Notes: generated by a model from the sequence alone, not told the origin. A DNA stretch of 64,000 nucleotides from Thysanoteuthis rhombus (GCA_963457665.1 OY735212.1:4414397-4478396); one strand, 5' to 3'; positions 52,101-57,512 are shown, counted from the first letter of the stretch. Numbers and translations are program-made.

Positions 52101-54430
52101 CTGCCTTCCTTTTGCCAGGGGTGATCTCAGGGGCCTTTGTTTTGTCCGTACCCTGGCTTGTTCCACTCTGTTGTTGATTAGAGCTTTCCATCTGTCCAAA
52201 GCTAGGTACTGTATCATCCTCCTTTGAGTAATCCACATTATAGTTGGCTCGTGCTCGCTGTTCCTGTTCCTGTTGTTGTTGATAGTATTGCTGATAGTAG
52301 TAATAGTAGTAGTAATAGGATGACGGGTCGTTTCCTGCTGCAGCATCTTTTGTCTCTTTACCATCTCCTTCCGGCTGTTGCTCATAGTATTTCTTACAGT
52401 ATTCAAAGTATTCTTTCCACTGCTTCTCATTCTCAGCACTGTCCACAGCTGGCGACTCTGTCGACCCTGCCTGCTTCTCCGAGTTTTGATTATTGTCTAT
52501 TCCATAATTCATCTGATACTGAGCGATGAAGTCAGCATCAATCTGTTCGGGGAAAAGAAGTAAAGGGAAAAAAATGACAAAAAAATCTTTCAATTATGTA
52601 CAGAGGAAACTTTATGATAATCACAGATGATGTTATCAAAATAAGCCATTTTATTTACAATCAATCAAGAAAGATTAAAAAAGATAAAAAGTAAATTTCT
52701 TGAATTTATAACAAAGAATGTAAATTGTTCCTGTAAGAAACTGTCACCAAAATAGTCTTCATACATTTCTTTAGTTTTTAAGCAGCTCTGGCTGGCGATG
52801 TATGTATGTACGTATCCTACATACAAGCTGCACAAATAGAGCTAGGGGGCTGAAAACTTTTACTCTTTATTATGTCTAGAAAAAAATCCCCCATCTCATG
52901 AATAGTTTTTTAGAGGGGATTCAATTTGCAAAGTAAGTATATGCTAAATTGAACCCTTTTTTATGTCATTCTTGTTTTTAGAAAATTCAGACTTTTTTAG
53001 TGAATACGGGCCAACAAAAGTGAACTCTTTTCCGATTTTTTTTATTGATCACCCCTAATAAATTATGCTGGCAAAAGATGCTGGTCACATGATGGGTTTT
53101 TTTCAAGTGACAAATTTTTATAAAACTCTGTTGTTAAACTCTGGAATTCATAGGCCACTTTTATTGATGAAGGAACTCTTCAATGAATAGAATTAAAAAT
53201 GATGTAACTTTTCTGGAAATGGGGTAAAAAAAAAATTCACCTAAGGGTTGAAGGAGGATAAATTCAATCAGGAGTTATATCCCATGATGATTTTTCCTCA
53301 AAAAATTTGAATTTGAGAGTTGATATTTCCAGCCAGTTATCTAAAACAGGGCTTCTTAAAGTAGGGGTTGGGACCTTTTCATGTAAATGTTATCAAGAAT
53401 TGAAGAAATATTTGAAAATGTTTTTTTTTCATTTTCTCTATACAAAAATTATACAAAACTTACATTTTCTGGTACTTATTGCAAAATAGCTCAATGTACC
53501 TCCATGATCCTTGAATGGTTTTTGTAACGTTTTAGCAATTCAATTTTGAAAATTATTTTTTCCATAATAAAAACTTATCATGGATTATAAATACATTACA
53601 ATTTTTGTCTTTGTTTCTATATTTGGTTACCATCAAATTCCAACTAAAGACTAATATATCATCTTAGTATTCATAGTTACTTTTAAAACAATGAGTGAGG
53701 GGGGGCACCAAAGATTTTGTCTCATTAAAAGGGCTCACTACTGGAAGAAGTTTGAACACTTGACAAAAGGATCCTCCCTTAAAGTGATTACAATAAGCAG
53801 CTGCCTCTATACCACATCATTGTCAAACTCCAGTCCAAGTCTGGAGTTGACTTTGTTTTGTGTACAAGAATTAATCATCTCAAAGTTGAAGTTTTGGTTG
53901 ACGGTTTTTAATACAACTGAAATAATAGCCTGCACGTGTACCAGAACGATTATCTAAAAAATTATCTCAAGAAAATAGATCTTTTATCTAAAATTATCGA
54001 GAAAAAAAACAAAACACTAGCATAATATTTTTAGGCGTTCCTGGTTCAAAAAGACCCAAAAAAGGATTTTTCTTTTAAAACAAGAAATAGTATCTTTAAA
54101 TGATGCCTGTGGAGTACTGATGCAAATTTTCTAAGTTGCAACCCCAAAATGTGACCAACAACACCTGGGGACACACAGACACTGGAAAAGAAAAGAATCT
54201 GTAGCCAAGTTGGCAGATGGGCCAGGCCTTTCATGACACTACAGTGATTCAATTCGAATAAGATACACTTCTTCTCTTACCTTTGGCACATAAGCCTTCT
54301 GTTTGTGATCCCACTCGTATACAGTACCATCTTTATCTGTATAGGTGTCCCCCGTGCGATCTTCCTTCAAGTCAGCCTGTTTTTCCAATTCTTGTTGTCG
54401 GAGTTGCTCTTCAAAATCAATGTCCCCCAT
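12611..54430 (-). CDS. HTATSF1: HTATSF1 (Tat-SF1/Cus2-like) splicing factor, 5' six coding exons, 3' part outside window
   Basis: The family is a U2 snRNP-associated nuclear splicing factor (yeast Cus2, human Tat-SF1) whose UHM domain binds the SF3B1 ligand motif before pre-spliceosome maturation. Six exons (54281-54430, 52092-52542, 49434-49636, 48169-48338, 47140-47236, 12611-12700) total 1161 nt, exactly 387 codons, with matching phases (0/0, 0/1, 1/0, 0/2, 2/0, 0/0). All junctions are GT-AG. The order is: acidic start plus the YEWD...VPK motif (about 1-50), a DFIAQYQMNYG motif (54-64), an aromatic and Q-rich linker, RRM1 (about 211-292), a Lys-rich linker with DWRPEP (328-333), then the UHM start (about 344-387). 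This order is what I know of the human protein. The rest of the UHM and the usual acidic tail are not in the window. Recognition rests on family knowledge, not on a search. Confidence 0.93.
13130..13350 (-). repeat. Repeat related to 4315-4450 and the 4.5-4.9 kb hairpins
   Basis: TAAGTTTGACACAAGGCCAC, then CATGAAATTACTGAAATGTTC and GTTTCACAATCTTACTGATA. These are the reverse of words at 4360-4440 (GATTGTAAAA, ATTTCAGTAATCTTATGAAAT). Confidence 0.4.
14337..14381. repeat. Left arm of a 45-bp inverted duplication
   Basis: It begins AACAGATGTTGGTTTTGACT. Reverse match with 17321-17365 at 44 of 45 positions, about 2.9 kb away. Confidence 0.8.
14690..15095 (+). repeat. Family A interspersed repeat, ~400 bp
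   Basis: Words shared with other copies: CTTTTGGCAGCAT, GATGATCAATAG, ACACAAACTAAGGGACCAAT, TAGCATAAA, AACCGAAGAAACCTATGTTGG. No coding. Ends show a weak inverted AGAAACCATCA motif in other copies, so it may be a non-autonomous DNA element. Confidence 0.6.
15695..15835 (-). mobile_element. LINE 3' tail fragment
   Basis: Reversed, it reads the terminal sequence with GGAAAGGCCTTTGTCTAG then a ATGATGATG tail, as in the copies at 8362 and 43560. Short and heavily truncated. Confidence 0.55.
15914..15962. repeat. (AT)n microsatellite
   Basis: About 24 uninterrupted AT units. Confidence 0.95.
16041..16080 (-). ncRNA. Hammerhead-ribozyme-like core in a retroelement end
   Basis: Minus strand: CTGATGA (16075-16069), a GGGA...TCCC stem, then GAAAC and a self-complementary ACATGT. 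This is the order of a hammerhead core with a tiny stem III, but one extra U follows the CTGATGA, and stem I has only about 3 bp. Activity is doubtful. Confidence 0.3.
16479..16503. repeat. (AT)n microsatellite
   Basis: Short AT run. Confidence 0.9.
16985..17105 (-). repeat. Inverted repeat arm (GTACCAAAT family)
   Basis: Reversed it reads TTTTCCTTCAGTACCAAATT, TTTGGAAAGTAATAGCTTTA, TTCAGTTCCAAATTCG. It matches 18090-18205 closely. Confidence 0.6.
17321..17365. repeat. Right arm of a 45-bp inverted duplication
   Basis: Begins AGAAAACAAATCAAATAATC. Partner of 14337-14381. Confidence 0.8.
18090..18205 (+). repeat. Inverted repeat arm (GTACCAAAT family)
   Basis: TTTTCCTTCAGTACCAAATC, TTTTTGGAACCAAATAGCTT, TTCAGTACCAAATTTGCTC. 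More distant copies: 40870-40925 and 41155-41215. Confidence 0.6.
18545..18785 (-). repeat. Family A repeat, inverted orientation
   Basis: Contains CACCCCCAACAAACTGTCAA, ATGACGGTTTCTATTAAGTG and ACTAACCAGACCAG, the reverse of the left end of family A. Confidence 0.55.
19255..19410. repeat. Head-to-head inverted SINE pair
   Basis: Left arm: GAGTAGTGAGCAGCATAGAA then AATGGAATCTGC and AGAGTTCAAAC. The right arm, reversed, has GAGCTGAGCAGTTAAAGGCA, GAATGGAATTAGAGAGC and GGGTTCAAACTC. The arms could pair in RNA. Confidence 0.45.
19770..20000 (-). repeat. Family E-like repeat
   Basis: TAGATGCCAATTTTCAAATC, AGTAGACAAAACAGTAGGAC, CAAGAGCACTGGAACACATA, CCATCTTTGATGGCTA. Also present at 34080-34285. 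Confidence 0.5.
20074..20385. mobile_element. MITE with CCCCCATTAAT termini
   Basis: The left end has TGTACGCAAACTCCCCCATT and the right end, inverted, has GGTTCCCCCATTAATACC. Interior 310 bp without coding. Confidence 0.55.
21555..21770 (-). repeat. Family A repeat, inverted orientation
   Basis: TTATGCTAAATTGATCACTC, CAGCATGCTGCTAAAAGATG, AGTTTCTACTAAGTGACTAA. It ends at an (AT)n tract. Confidence 0.6.
21763..21832. repeat. (AT)n(AC)n microsatellite
   Basis: AT run with one interruption, then ACACAC, next to a family A copy. Confidence 0.95.
22140..22425 (-). repeat. Family B interspersed repeat, ~270 bp
   Basis: TTGATCAACACTGCTGGGG, ATATAACTGTTTTG, AAACAACTGATGATGCCAAC, AAAATTCACACATAGTACCA, then TAAAGCTGTAAAGCTTTCTAG and (AT)n. 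The unit ends at the AAGCTTTCT side. Confidence 0.6.
22415..22460. repeat. (AT)n microsatellite
   Basis: Next to the tail of a family B copy. Confidence 0.9.
23020..23290. repeat. A/G-rich low-complexity tract
   Basis: Long A runs (up to 20) mixed with GAAA; the open frames across it are only Lys or Phe/Ser-rich artefacts. Confidence 0.9.
24471..24688. mobile_element. Tigger/pogo-like MITE
   Basis: TACAGGCATTCCCCTATATA at left and the inverse of TACAGTAGTCCCCCTCTTTA at right (14 of 21 alike). It contains CAGTTATAACGAGGCTGTCT, also typical of this kind of element. Confidence 0.5.
25515..25725 (+). repeat. Diverged direct duplication with hammerhead-like core
   Basis: TAGTCCAGCTGATGAGGGTC ... 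AAACGTGACAAAACTATGAA and TAGTCTAGCTGTTGAGGATC ... AAATGTGACAAAATCATGAA. Both end AAGTTTCAG. See findings for the RNA-like fold. Confidence 0.5.
26020..26425 (+). repeat. Family A repeat
   Basis: GGTCTGGTTTATTACTCAAT, AGAAACCATCAC, ACACAAACTAAGGGATCAAT, TTAGCATAAACTTGCATTG, GAAAGAAACCTATGG. Full-length-looking. Confidence 0.6.
26810..27040 (+). repeat. Family E repeat
   Basis: TTTGCATGAGTACACCACTA, AACACCATCAGAAAA, TTTTTTGGGTTCTCTATGGT, GGTCATTTTGGACCAA and repeated TAGATAATTAG. Inverse of 32010-32295. Confidence 0.5.
27555..27790. repeat. GC-rich minisatellite, about 4 units
   Basis: The unit of about 55-60 bp has GAGAGGTCTACATGGAAAC, ACACCCTGGGCCCTCAATG and GGGAGGGGTAGG. Units diverge by about 15-25 percent by eye. 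The region is open on the plus strand but not protein-like. Confidence 0.7.
28105..28410 (-). repeat. Family A repeat, degraded, inverted orientation
   Basis: ATTGATCACTCCCAATACAC, CATGCTGCCAAGATGTG, TTTCAACTAAGTG. Rich in T tracts. Confidence 0.45.
29810..29890 (+). repeat. Family A repeat, left end only
   Basis: GGTTCTGGTTAGTCACCCAA, TAGAAACCATCATGTAAC, ATCTTTTGGCTGCATG. It runs directly into a family B copy. Confidence 0.55.
29882..30085 (-). repeat. Family B repeat, left half of tail-to-tail pair
   Basis: ATAACTAACAACGGATGATC, CAACAAGAAAAATTCACACA, TAGTACCATAACATC, GAAAGCTGCAAAGCTTTCTC. Paired with the next entry. Confidence 0.6.
30090..30352 (+). repeat. Family B repeat, right half of tail-to-tail pair
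   Basis: AGAAAGCTTCACAGCTTTAA, AAAGACATTGAAGAACTTTT, TTGGGATCATCAGTTATTTA, CCATGTAA, ACATGGTACCCCAGCAGTG. It ends at a (GT)n(AT)n tract. Confidence 0.6.
30353..30409. repeat. (GT)n(AT)n microsatellite
   Basis: GT run followed by AT run at the end of a family B copy. Confidence 0.9.
31370..31800 (+). repeat. Family A repeat, most complete copy
   Basis: ACAGGTCTGGTTAGTCATTC, AGAAACCATCACATGACC, CTTTTGGCAGCATGCC, GGGCCATGATCACTAATAAA, GAAACCTATGTTG. It ends GATGGTTTCTAATAAG, the inverse of the left AGAAACCATC. Confidence 0.65.
32010..32295 (-). repeat. Family E repeat, inverted, with long A-run
   Basis: Has TAGATCTATTTTTTTGAGAT, GTTGGTCTAAAATGACCATT, an A-run of about 25 and GGTGTACTCATGCAAAATTT. 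These are the reverse of the 26810 copy. Confidence 0.5.
33490..33725. repeat. GA-rich tract with (GA)n
   Basis: Contains GAGAGAGAGAGAGAGAGA and two GTAGAGAAGTTGCAGAGA copies about 60 bp apart. Confidence 0.8.
34080..34285 (-). repeat. Family E-like repeat
   Basis: TACTGATGCCAATATTCAAA, ACAAAACAGTATGACCAGGA, GCAGTGGAATAAGCAAACAA, TTGCCATCTTTGATGGTTA. Clear match to 19770-20000. Confidence 0.5.
34457..34640. mobile_element. hAT-type element end
   Basis: CAGTGGTCCCCAACCATCGG followed by GCCACAGACCAGTA is a well-known hAT terminal pattern. The right end is not resolved. Confidence 0.5.
35660..35727. repeat. (GT)n(AT)n microsatellite
   Basis: GTGTATGTGTGTGTG then a long AT run. Confidence 0.9.
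36640..36840 (-). pseudogene. Tigger/pogo-type (DDE_1, CENP-B-like) transposase relic
   Basis: Minus-strand text RASMKYIKTTGKVASAEEDV then DTRFPAEPQKIIKEN resembles the start of the catalytic part of Tigger/jerky transposases (...GKAASAD.......FP..L..II.E). The expected NADETGL block is not readable after it. A further upstream open stretch to about 37003 is of unknown nature. Confidence 0.5.
37564..38458 (+). repeat. Possible solo LTR, 895 bp
   Basis: It starts TGTAGCGTCCCC and ends ACATCTACA, giving TGTAG...CTACA terminal inverted ends as in Gypsy-type LTRs. An internal TATA-like box CCCTATAAAACCC (near 37650) lies after CRE-like ATGACC. GC is higher than the flanks. There are no matching 5-bp flanking duplications, and no second copy in the window, so it is only a candidate. 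Confidence 0.3.
39788..39802. repeat. Poly-G run, 15 nt
   Basis: Uninterrupted G run at the end of a SINE; prone to assembly error. Confidence 0.9.
39805..39935 (-). repeat. tRNA-like SINE
   Basis: Reversed, it has GTTGAGTGGCTGAGTAATTA (A-box-like), AGCCAAGTTCAAACTCCGGC (B-box-like), then AAAGGCATGAATCCATCC. The same tail words occur at 920-960 and 40815-40840. Confidence 0.5.
40330..40560. repeat. Family C interspersed repeat
   Basis: GAGTGGAACTCTGCAATGAA, TAGAATTTCC and GGGAGGTAACTTTGATGAG are shared with 44370-44560 and 53140-53330. Confidence 0.45.
43089..43123. repeat. (AT)n microsatellite
   Basis: Uninterrupted AT run. Confidence 0.9.
43560..44025 (+). mobile_element. LINE RT C-terminal fragment, frameshifted
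   Basis: Two plus-strand frames together show VYNECMIPAMTYGCKTWQ and NQLRIAQRAMERAMFGITIR followed by DRKRRTWIREKTTVKNM. This is the same C-terminal region as at 59640. A frameshift lies after TWQ. The 3' end carries GGCCGTTGTCCAGTAGTGG. Confidence 0.75.
44370..44560. repeat. Family C repeat
   Basis: GAGGAACTCTTCAATGAATA and AAGGAAGTAACTTCAATTAG. Confidence 0.45.
44734..44900. mobile_element. hAT-type element end (weak)
   Basis: CCAGTGATTCTCAAACTGTA resembles the hAT ends at 10779 and 53347. No opposite end seen. Confidence 0.35.
45300..45560 (+). repeat. Family D repeat, copy 1 of a dimer
   Basis: CCACTTATATAATGAATAGTG, TTCCACTTGAAGATAAAAC and ATGAACTCTTTGAGTG match 45825-46050 and 9530-9700. 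Followed by a SINE-like unit. Confidence 0.5.
45565..45800 (+). repeat. Two tRNA-like SINE units
   Basis: Both contain GCAATGATSAGYRAGCTAWT, a TTGTTAGTGGGTTTAATTCTC or TTGATAGTGGGTTCAATCC box-B-like stretch, and are 140 bp apart. They are separated by an A-rich stretch (45655-45697). Confidence 0.5.
45825..46050 (+). repeat. Family D repeat, copy 2 of a dimer
   Basis: CTACTTATATAATGAACAGTG, CCATTTAAAGGTAACAACTG, TACCTCCTAACCACTATTTG. About 520 bp after copy 1. Confidence 0.5.
46240..46545. repeat. Diverged tandem duplication, period about 180 bp
   Basis: AGGCTACAGAAGACATCATG ... CTACATCCTAGCTAACAG ... CACACAATGG recurs as CAGCTACAGAAGAACTCCGC ... CACATCATAGCTATCTGCC ... ATACAATGG. Confidence 0.55.
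47140..47236 (-). CDS. HTATSF1: HTATSF1 coding exon 5 (DWRPE linker and UHM strand 1)
   Basis: One base of codon 325 and codons 326-357. The acceptor is TTTGCTTTTTAG|A and the donor GAT|GTAAGT (near consensus). It encodes LFDWRPEP, a conserved signature just upstream of the second RRM-like domain. It then carries EKTVVLQNMFEPKEFD, the first strand of the UHM (U2AF homology motif), with RNP2-like VVLQNM. It ends in phase 0 immediately before the 34.4 kb intron, so the UHM fold is split after its first strand. Confidence 0.93.
47810..48000. repeat. Local duplication
   Basis: TGGCTGCTACTGATACTATA at 47817 and TGGCTGCTACTGATACAATA at 47961. Between them AGTTTATTAAGAGGGTAGAA and AGTTTAATAAGAGGGTAGAA repeat. 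The latter also occurs at 57074. Confidence 0.5.
48169..48338 (-). CDS. HTATSF1: HTATSF1 coding exon 4 (end of RRM1, Lys-rich linker)
   Basis: Codons 269-324 plus two bases. The acceptor is TTTTTTCTCATTTCAG|CCG and the donor GAAAA|GTAAG. PESVSLALQILDGYDVRG followed by KKIKVEMAKFEMKG are the second helix and last strand of RRM1. A highly basic stretch follows (PSKKKRKLSNKEKKKIKEK, about 294-312), consistent with a nuclear localisation and RNA-binding linker. Human Tat-SF1 has a similar Lys-rich segment here. The exon is 170 nt and leaves two bases to complete a lysine codon with exon 5. Confidence 0.92.
48625..49025 (-). mobile_element. LINE RT C-terminal fragment within HTATSF1 intron 3
   Basis: Reverse-complement text matches the copy at 11661-12185 over most of its length (shared GATCTCTGGGGATCCACATT, GCCCATTG.CATTT, TCACTCCATGTGAGGTTGAG). 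It ends in a GAT-repeat tail near 48640. It is broken by stops. Confidence 0.65.
49434..49636 (-). CDS. HTATSF1: HTATSF1 coding exon 3 (RRM1)
   Basis: The rest of split codon 201 and codons 202-268. The acceptor is TTCAATTTTAG|GC and the donor CAAG|GTGAGAG. It starts with GWFEVED and carries RNP2 NVYVSNL (212-218), the first helix DITDEEFIELMKKCG and the RNP1-type strand KGDGLCCYI (259-267). This is most of the first RNA recognition motif. The Cys-Cys in place of the usual aromatic pair in RNP1 is a known feature of Tat-SF1, not a local defect. It is 203 nt long, with entry phase 1 and exit phase 0. Confidence 0.93.
49880..49975 (-). mobile_element. Short LINE fragment within HTATSF1 intron 2
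   Basis: About 95 bp of the same subfamily (GATCTCTGGGGATCCATG and ACCAGCCCATTGCCATTTG), 245 bp upstream of exon 3 and on the same strand as the gene. Confidence 0.5.
50820..51052. repeat. Tandem duplication, period about 120 bp
   Basis: CACAGCATTGCTGTGATAGG ... CAGTGATAACCACCAGGCAA recurs as CACAGTACTGCCGTGGACTA ... CAGTAATCACCAGGCAGC. Followed by (AAT)n at 51058-51110. Confidence 0.55.
51058..51112. repeat. (AAT)n microsatellite
   Basis: AATAATAAT with GAT interruptions. Confidence 0.9.
52092..52542 (-). CDS. HTATSF1: HTATSF1 coding exon 2 (aromatic and Q-rich linker)
   Basis: Codons 51-200 plus one base. The acceptor is TTTCCCCGAACAG|ATT. It opens with IDADFIAQYQMNYG, which matches the conserved region after the YEWD motif. 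A linker follows with many aromatics (WKEYFEYCKKYY, 92-103), then eight consecutive tyrosines (126-133) and a Q/E run (about 134-145). It ends in the basic stretch PGKRKAEEV just before RRM1. The donor that keeps the frame and gives the family sequence ...EEVGWF... is GTGG|GTTCGT, which is weak. GAAG|TGGG would be non-canonical. The upstream boundary is certain; the exact donor base is likely rather than proven. Confidence 0.88.
52790..53112 (-). repeat. Family A repeat in HTATSF1 intron 1, inverted orientation
   Basis: TATGCTAAATTGAACCC, TTGATCACCCCTAATAAATT, ATGCTGGCAAAAGATGCTGG, TTCAAGTGACAAA. Begins with a GTATGTATGTACG stretch. Confidence 0.6.
53140..53330. repeat. Family C repeat (HTATSF1 intron 1)
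   Basis: AAGGAACTCTTCAATGAATA, GAATT, then GGATAAATTCAATCAGGAG. Confidence 0.45.
53347..53744. mobile_element. hAT-like MITE, copy 2
   Basis: It begins CAGGGCTTCTTAAAGTAGGG and ends GGGCTCACTACTG, an inverted CAG end. Same family as 10779-11228. Located in HTATSF1 intron 1. Confidence 0.55.
53910..54190 (-). repeat. Family E repeat in HTATSF1 intron 1
   Basis: GCACGTGTACCAGAACGATT, AAATAGATCTTTTATCTAAA, GGAGTACTGATGCAAATTTT, ACCAACAACACC. Ends about 90 bp from exon 1. Confidence 0.45.
54281..54430 (-). CDS. HTATSF1: HTATSF1 coding exon 1 (start codon)
   Basis: Codons 1-50, starting at the ATG on the minus strand at 54430 and ending in a strong donor (AAG|GTAAGAG, intron begins 54280). It encodes the acidic start MGDIDFEEQLRQQ, then a short motif TVYEWDHKQKAYVPK. 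This corresponds to the conserved tyrosine/tryptophan motif near the N-terminus of Tat-SF1. The start was chosen because this is the only ATG in frame, and a plausible 3' acceptor (TTCAATTGTAG, exon from 54467) lies 37 nt upstream. That leaves a short 5' UTR on this exon. The exon ends in phase 0. Confidence 0.9.
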
Positions 54431-54467
54431 CTGTGTGTGTCCAATTCAACTAAGGTAGATTGGATTT
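54431..54467 (-). other. Candidate 5' UTR part of HTATSF1 start exon
   Basis: A 37-nt stretch between a plausible acceptor (AATTGTAG, AG at 54469-54468) and the start codon. There is no ATG and no in-frame coding upstream. It would be the untranslated leader end if the gene has an upstream non-coding exon. Confidence 0.35.
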
Positions 54468-54879
54468 CTACAATTGAAGAATATGAAAATTTAAAGAAAT
54501 AGCATTAAACACATTGGGTCTTATTGGTAAGTCTCCATGAAAAGTTAATAAAAATGATTTTAAAATTTGGAGGCCTAAAGAAAGAAAAAAAAAAAGAATC
54601 AACTTCGATTTTCTCTTTTCTTGGTAACTAGAAACTCAATTCAAATGATTTTGAAAAATATCTCTATTTACTGATAAAAATGCTTTGAATATCTTATGCA
54701 GGATGGAAAAAAAAACAAAGCAGCAAGATTTTATGAAAAAGGAAATTTAGAATCTCTGAGACAGAATAATGTCTTTTTGGTTAATAATTGTCTTGGAATC
54801 TGTGACACAAACACTTGAGTTGAATTTCAAAAGCTTTTGTTATTTTAGCGCTTGTTTTATTTATTGGACCTCAATTTGA

Positions 54880-55115
54880 ATCACAAAACTCAAATGGCAA
54901 AGGGCTGGTCATGTAGCAAGAATGTCAGACAATTGATGGTAAACATGGACCACAGAGATCACATGCATAACCGTGGCCGGCAGAATACAAGATGGAGAGA
55001 CAAACTAAACAAGTTTAGAAAGTATTGGCTATGTGAGGTCCATGATAGTGAGGTCTGGCGAATCCTGGGGAAAGTCTAATTCCAACAATGGACGATATGA
55101 TGATGATGATGATGA
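54880..55115 (+). mobile_element. LINE 3' tail with (GAT)n, antisense to HTATSF1
   Basis: The plus frame reads KTQMAKGWSCSKNVRQLM, GRQNTRWRDKLNKFRKYW and EVWRILGKV, then TTCCAACAATGG and ATGATGATGATGATG. It has the same subfamily text as 48625 in opposite orientation. It sits in the presumed leader intron. Confidence 0.65.
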
Positions 55116-55949
55116 TTAATTTGAATCTTTTCAAAAAAGTCCATTTCTTCTATTACACCAGTTGTCAATGATTGTTTTAATTGAATCATTAATTTTTTAT
55201 TTTATCAAAACTAATTTTTCAAAAATACAACAGATGGTAAATTGTAAAATTCCACCCATTCACTCATTCAATGTTTAAAGCAGCAAGCAAAAGTTGTACA
55301 TAATTTTTAACATCAAGTGAGTGGGTGAGTGGAAAATTCATGAAAGAGAGTTATTTTGTAATATTGTTACAGTTTTGAATGAATTAAATGGTTGTGAAAA
55401 GAATTGACAATTAATAAATATCATGAAGCTAATGACAACCCCTTGTAACGCAGAAAATAGAACTTTTTACACAACCCAAATTGGGTGCAACAAATTGAAG
55501 AAGTGCAGAAGGTCCCAAGACCTTTTACTGAATTATCCCCTTTGAACTTTACAAAAATTTTCATCCAGATCAAAACTTTCAGAAGAGTCATTAACACCAA
55601 CCTTTGTTTGGCCAATCGAATATCTTTCTCCATCTTGGATATTGTCAACACTTAACAGATGATCCATTCTTCAACCCTAGCCAAGAGTGAAAAAAAAGGT
55701 TCACCTTTTCTCTTCTTGAATAATACACCTGACGAGGGCCGAGGAATGGATCAGCTGAAACATTGTGTTGACATGACAACATACATGGAAGGTAAGATAT
55801 TTGACCGTCCAAACAAAATACGGAACAATTCGATTTTTTTTCAATGCTAAATACGATGACAAATGGTTTTTCAAAAGTGAAAATCATTTCATATCCTCAA
55901 ATTGGAAAAATTAGAGAATTTTTTACACCAAATTCAAGAACAAAAATTA

Positions 55950-56118
55950 CAGTATTTACTCGAGTAAAATGCAATATCGAACATAATGCGATCCCCACTC
56001 TTCTCTGTCGTTCAAAATCAGTAATATATCTATAATCATTATTTTCACATTCGAGTATAATGCAACCCGCCAATTTGGACCCACCCTGATATTAAATTCA
56101 TCGCATTTATACACGAGC
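55950..56118. mobile_element. Small MITE in the HTATSF1 5' region
   Basis: The left end ACTCGAGTAAAATGCAATA and the inverted right end GCTCGTGTATAAATGCGAT form imperfect termini. Internal CATAATGCGAT and TATAATGCAAC repeat the theme. Confidence 0.45.
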
Positions 56119-56411
56119 AAAAGAGCAAACATACAGATAGATAAGTGATAATGCATATGGATGGATACATAGATGCAAATAAGCTATATATAGATAGGTA
56201 GGGAGTGAGAGATATTTTTATATCACATCTATACGAGTAAATAAACAACGAACATTTTAACACAAACATCCTCGTGCGGGTGAAATAACGCATTGAAACG
56301 AATAAAACACAAGATTGGAATACCAAAACAAATTTTCAAATCATCCAAAAATTAAAACTGTTATTCATTTTGAACTTTTGAGACGAATAAATGGTTAAAA
56401 ACAATATTTAC

Positions 56412-56560
56412 CTTCGTTTTTTGATAAATTCAATTTCTGCGAAGACTTGATTGTTCAAAAGTCAGCCATGATGAAATTAACGTTAGTGGGTTCAAAATGT
56501 GTCGTAAATAAGTCAACTTCCTTTTAAAACGGATAAAATGTTTTTGATTCATTAAAAAAA
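56412..56560 (-). other. Candidate non-coding first exon and promoter area of HTATSF1
   Basis: On the minus strand a good donor, CGAAG|GTAAAT, ends a possible leader exon at 56412. It could join the acceptor at 54468 to the start exon. The upstream edge is not visible; the given end is arbitrary. The leader would contain one very short upstream open frame (ATG GCT GAC TTT TGA, near 56469). There is no clear TATA box. This is inference from splice signals only. Confidence 0.3.
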
Positions 56561-57510
56561 ACTTTTTTAAATCACATAATAAATATACGACAAAAGCCTG
56601 TTTAATGAACCAGAGTAATATTTGATTATGTTGCTCTAAATTCCACGTAATGTATTAACAACAGTCAAAAACCATCTTCTCAACAGGGGAGGTAAGCATC
56701 ATCTATTTTTCAACAAGGTTATCTCTCTTTGATTATAGGTATTCAAAGCGTTGCCAATTTAGATCTAGATGTTCCCAATGTAGATATTTTTCTTTAACTA
56801 GATCTAGATGTTGCAAATTTAGATATTTCTCTCCTGGATCTGGATGTTTTCGGTTGCGTTTAGGTGTCAGATATTTTTATATAGTCGTTAAAGATGAATA
56901 TAAACATTTGGATATTTTTTTTTTTGCAATTAAGTCTCAACACTATTCAAGCGACAGGAATTATATAAAGGCACACGTAAAACAGTTTAAATAAGAAAGA
57001 ATTGAGAAAAAGGAGTTAGGTAGTTTCCTGTGGGAATACAGAGAGATAGATGGGTGCAAGGAAAGTTAGGTAGTTTGATAAGAGGGTAGAAATGGATAAG
57101 ACAGATGAGAAAGTTAGCTAAGTAACTTAGAGGGTATAGTATTTGGGGCATATTAAACTAATTCATATTTGTATATTTAGTTAAAAACATGGAGCAGTAA
57201 CGAAATCGGGTAATGAATAATCTTAGTTGCCAACATACTTGGAAATTTCTATTATTGATATTAAACTAAAAAATAAAATAACTTCAAAATAACATAATGA
57301 ATACTGTTAGTGCAATGAATTCGATCCTCACCGAATGCTTTACATTTGCAACTTTGTGATAGACTAAGTTGAACTTGGAATACATATGCATACCTTTTAA
57401 ATGGGTGCTCATTGTAGGGCAATCCTTAGCAAGCTGAAGCCTCTCACCATCCGTTCGTTAGTGTAACGATGAGTATTAATATTAAGAGACTTTTTGACAG
57501 GTACTATGCA

Positions 57511-57512
57511 AA

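Noticed and set aside
12611-54430. Viral gene, because of the name Tat-specific factor
   Set aside because: HTATSF1 is a host splicing factor; the name comes from its discovery. Nothing viral is encoded here.
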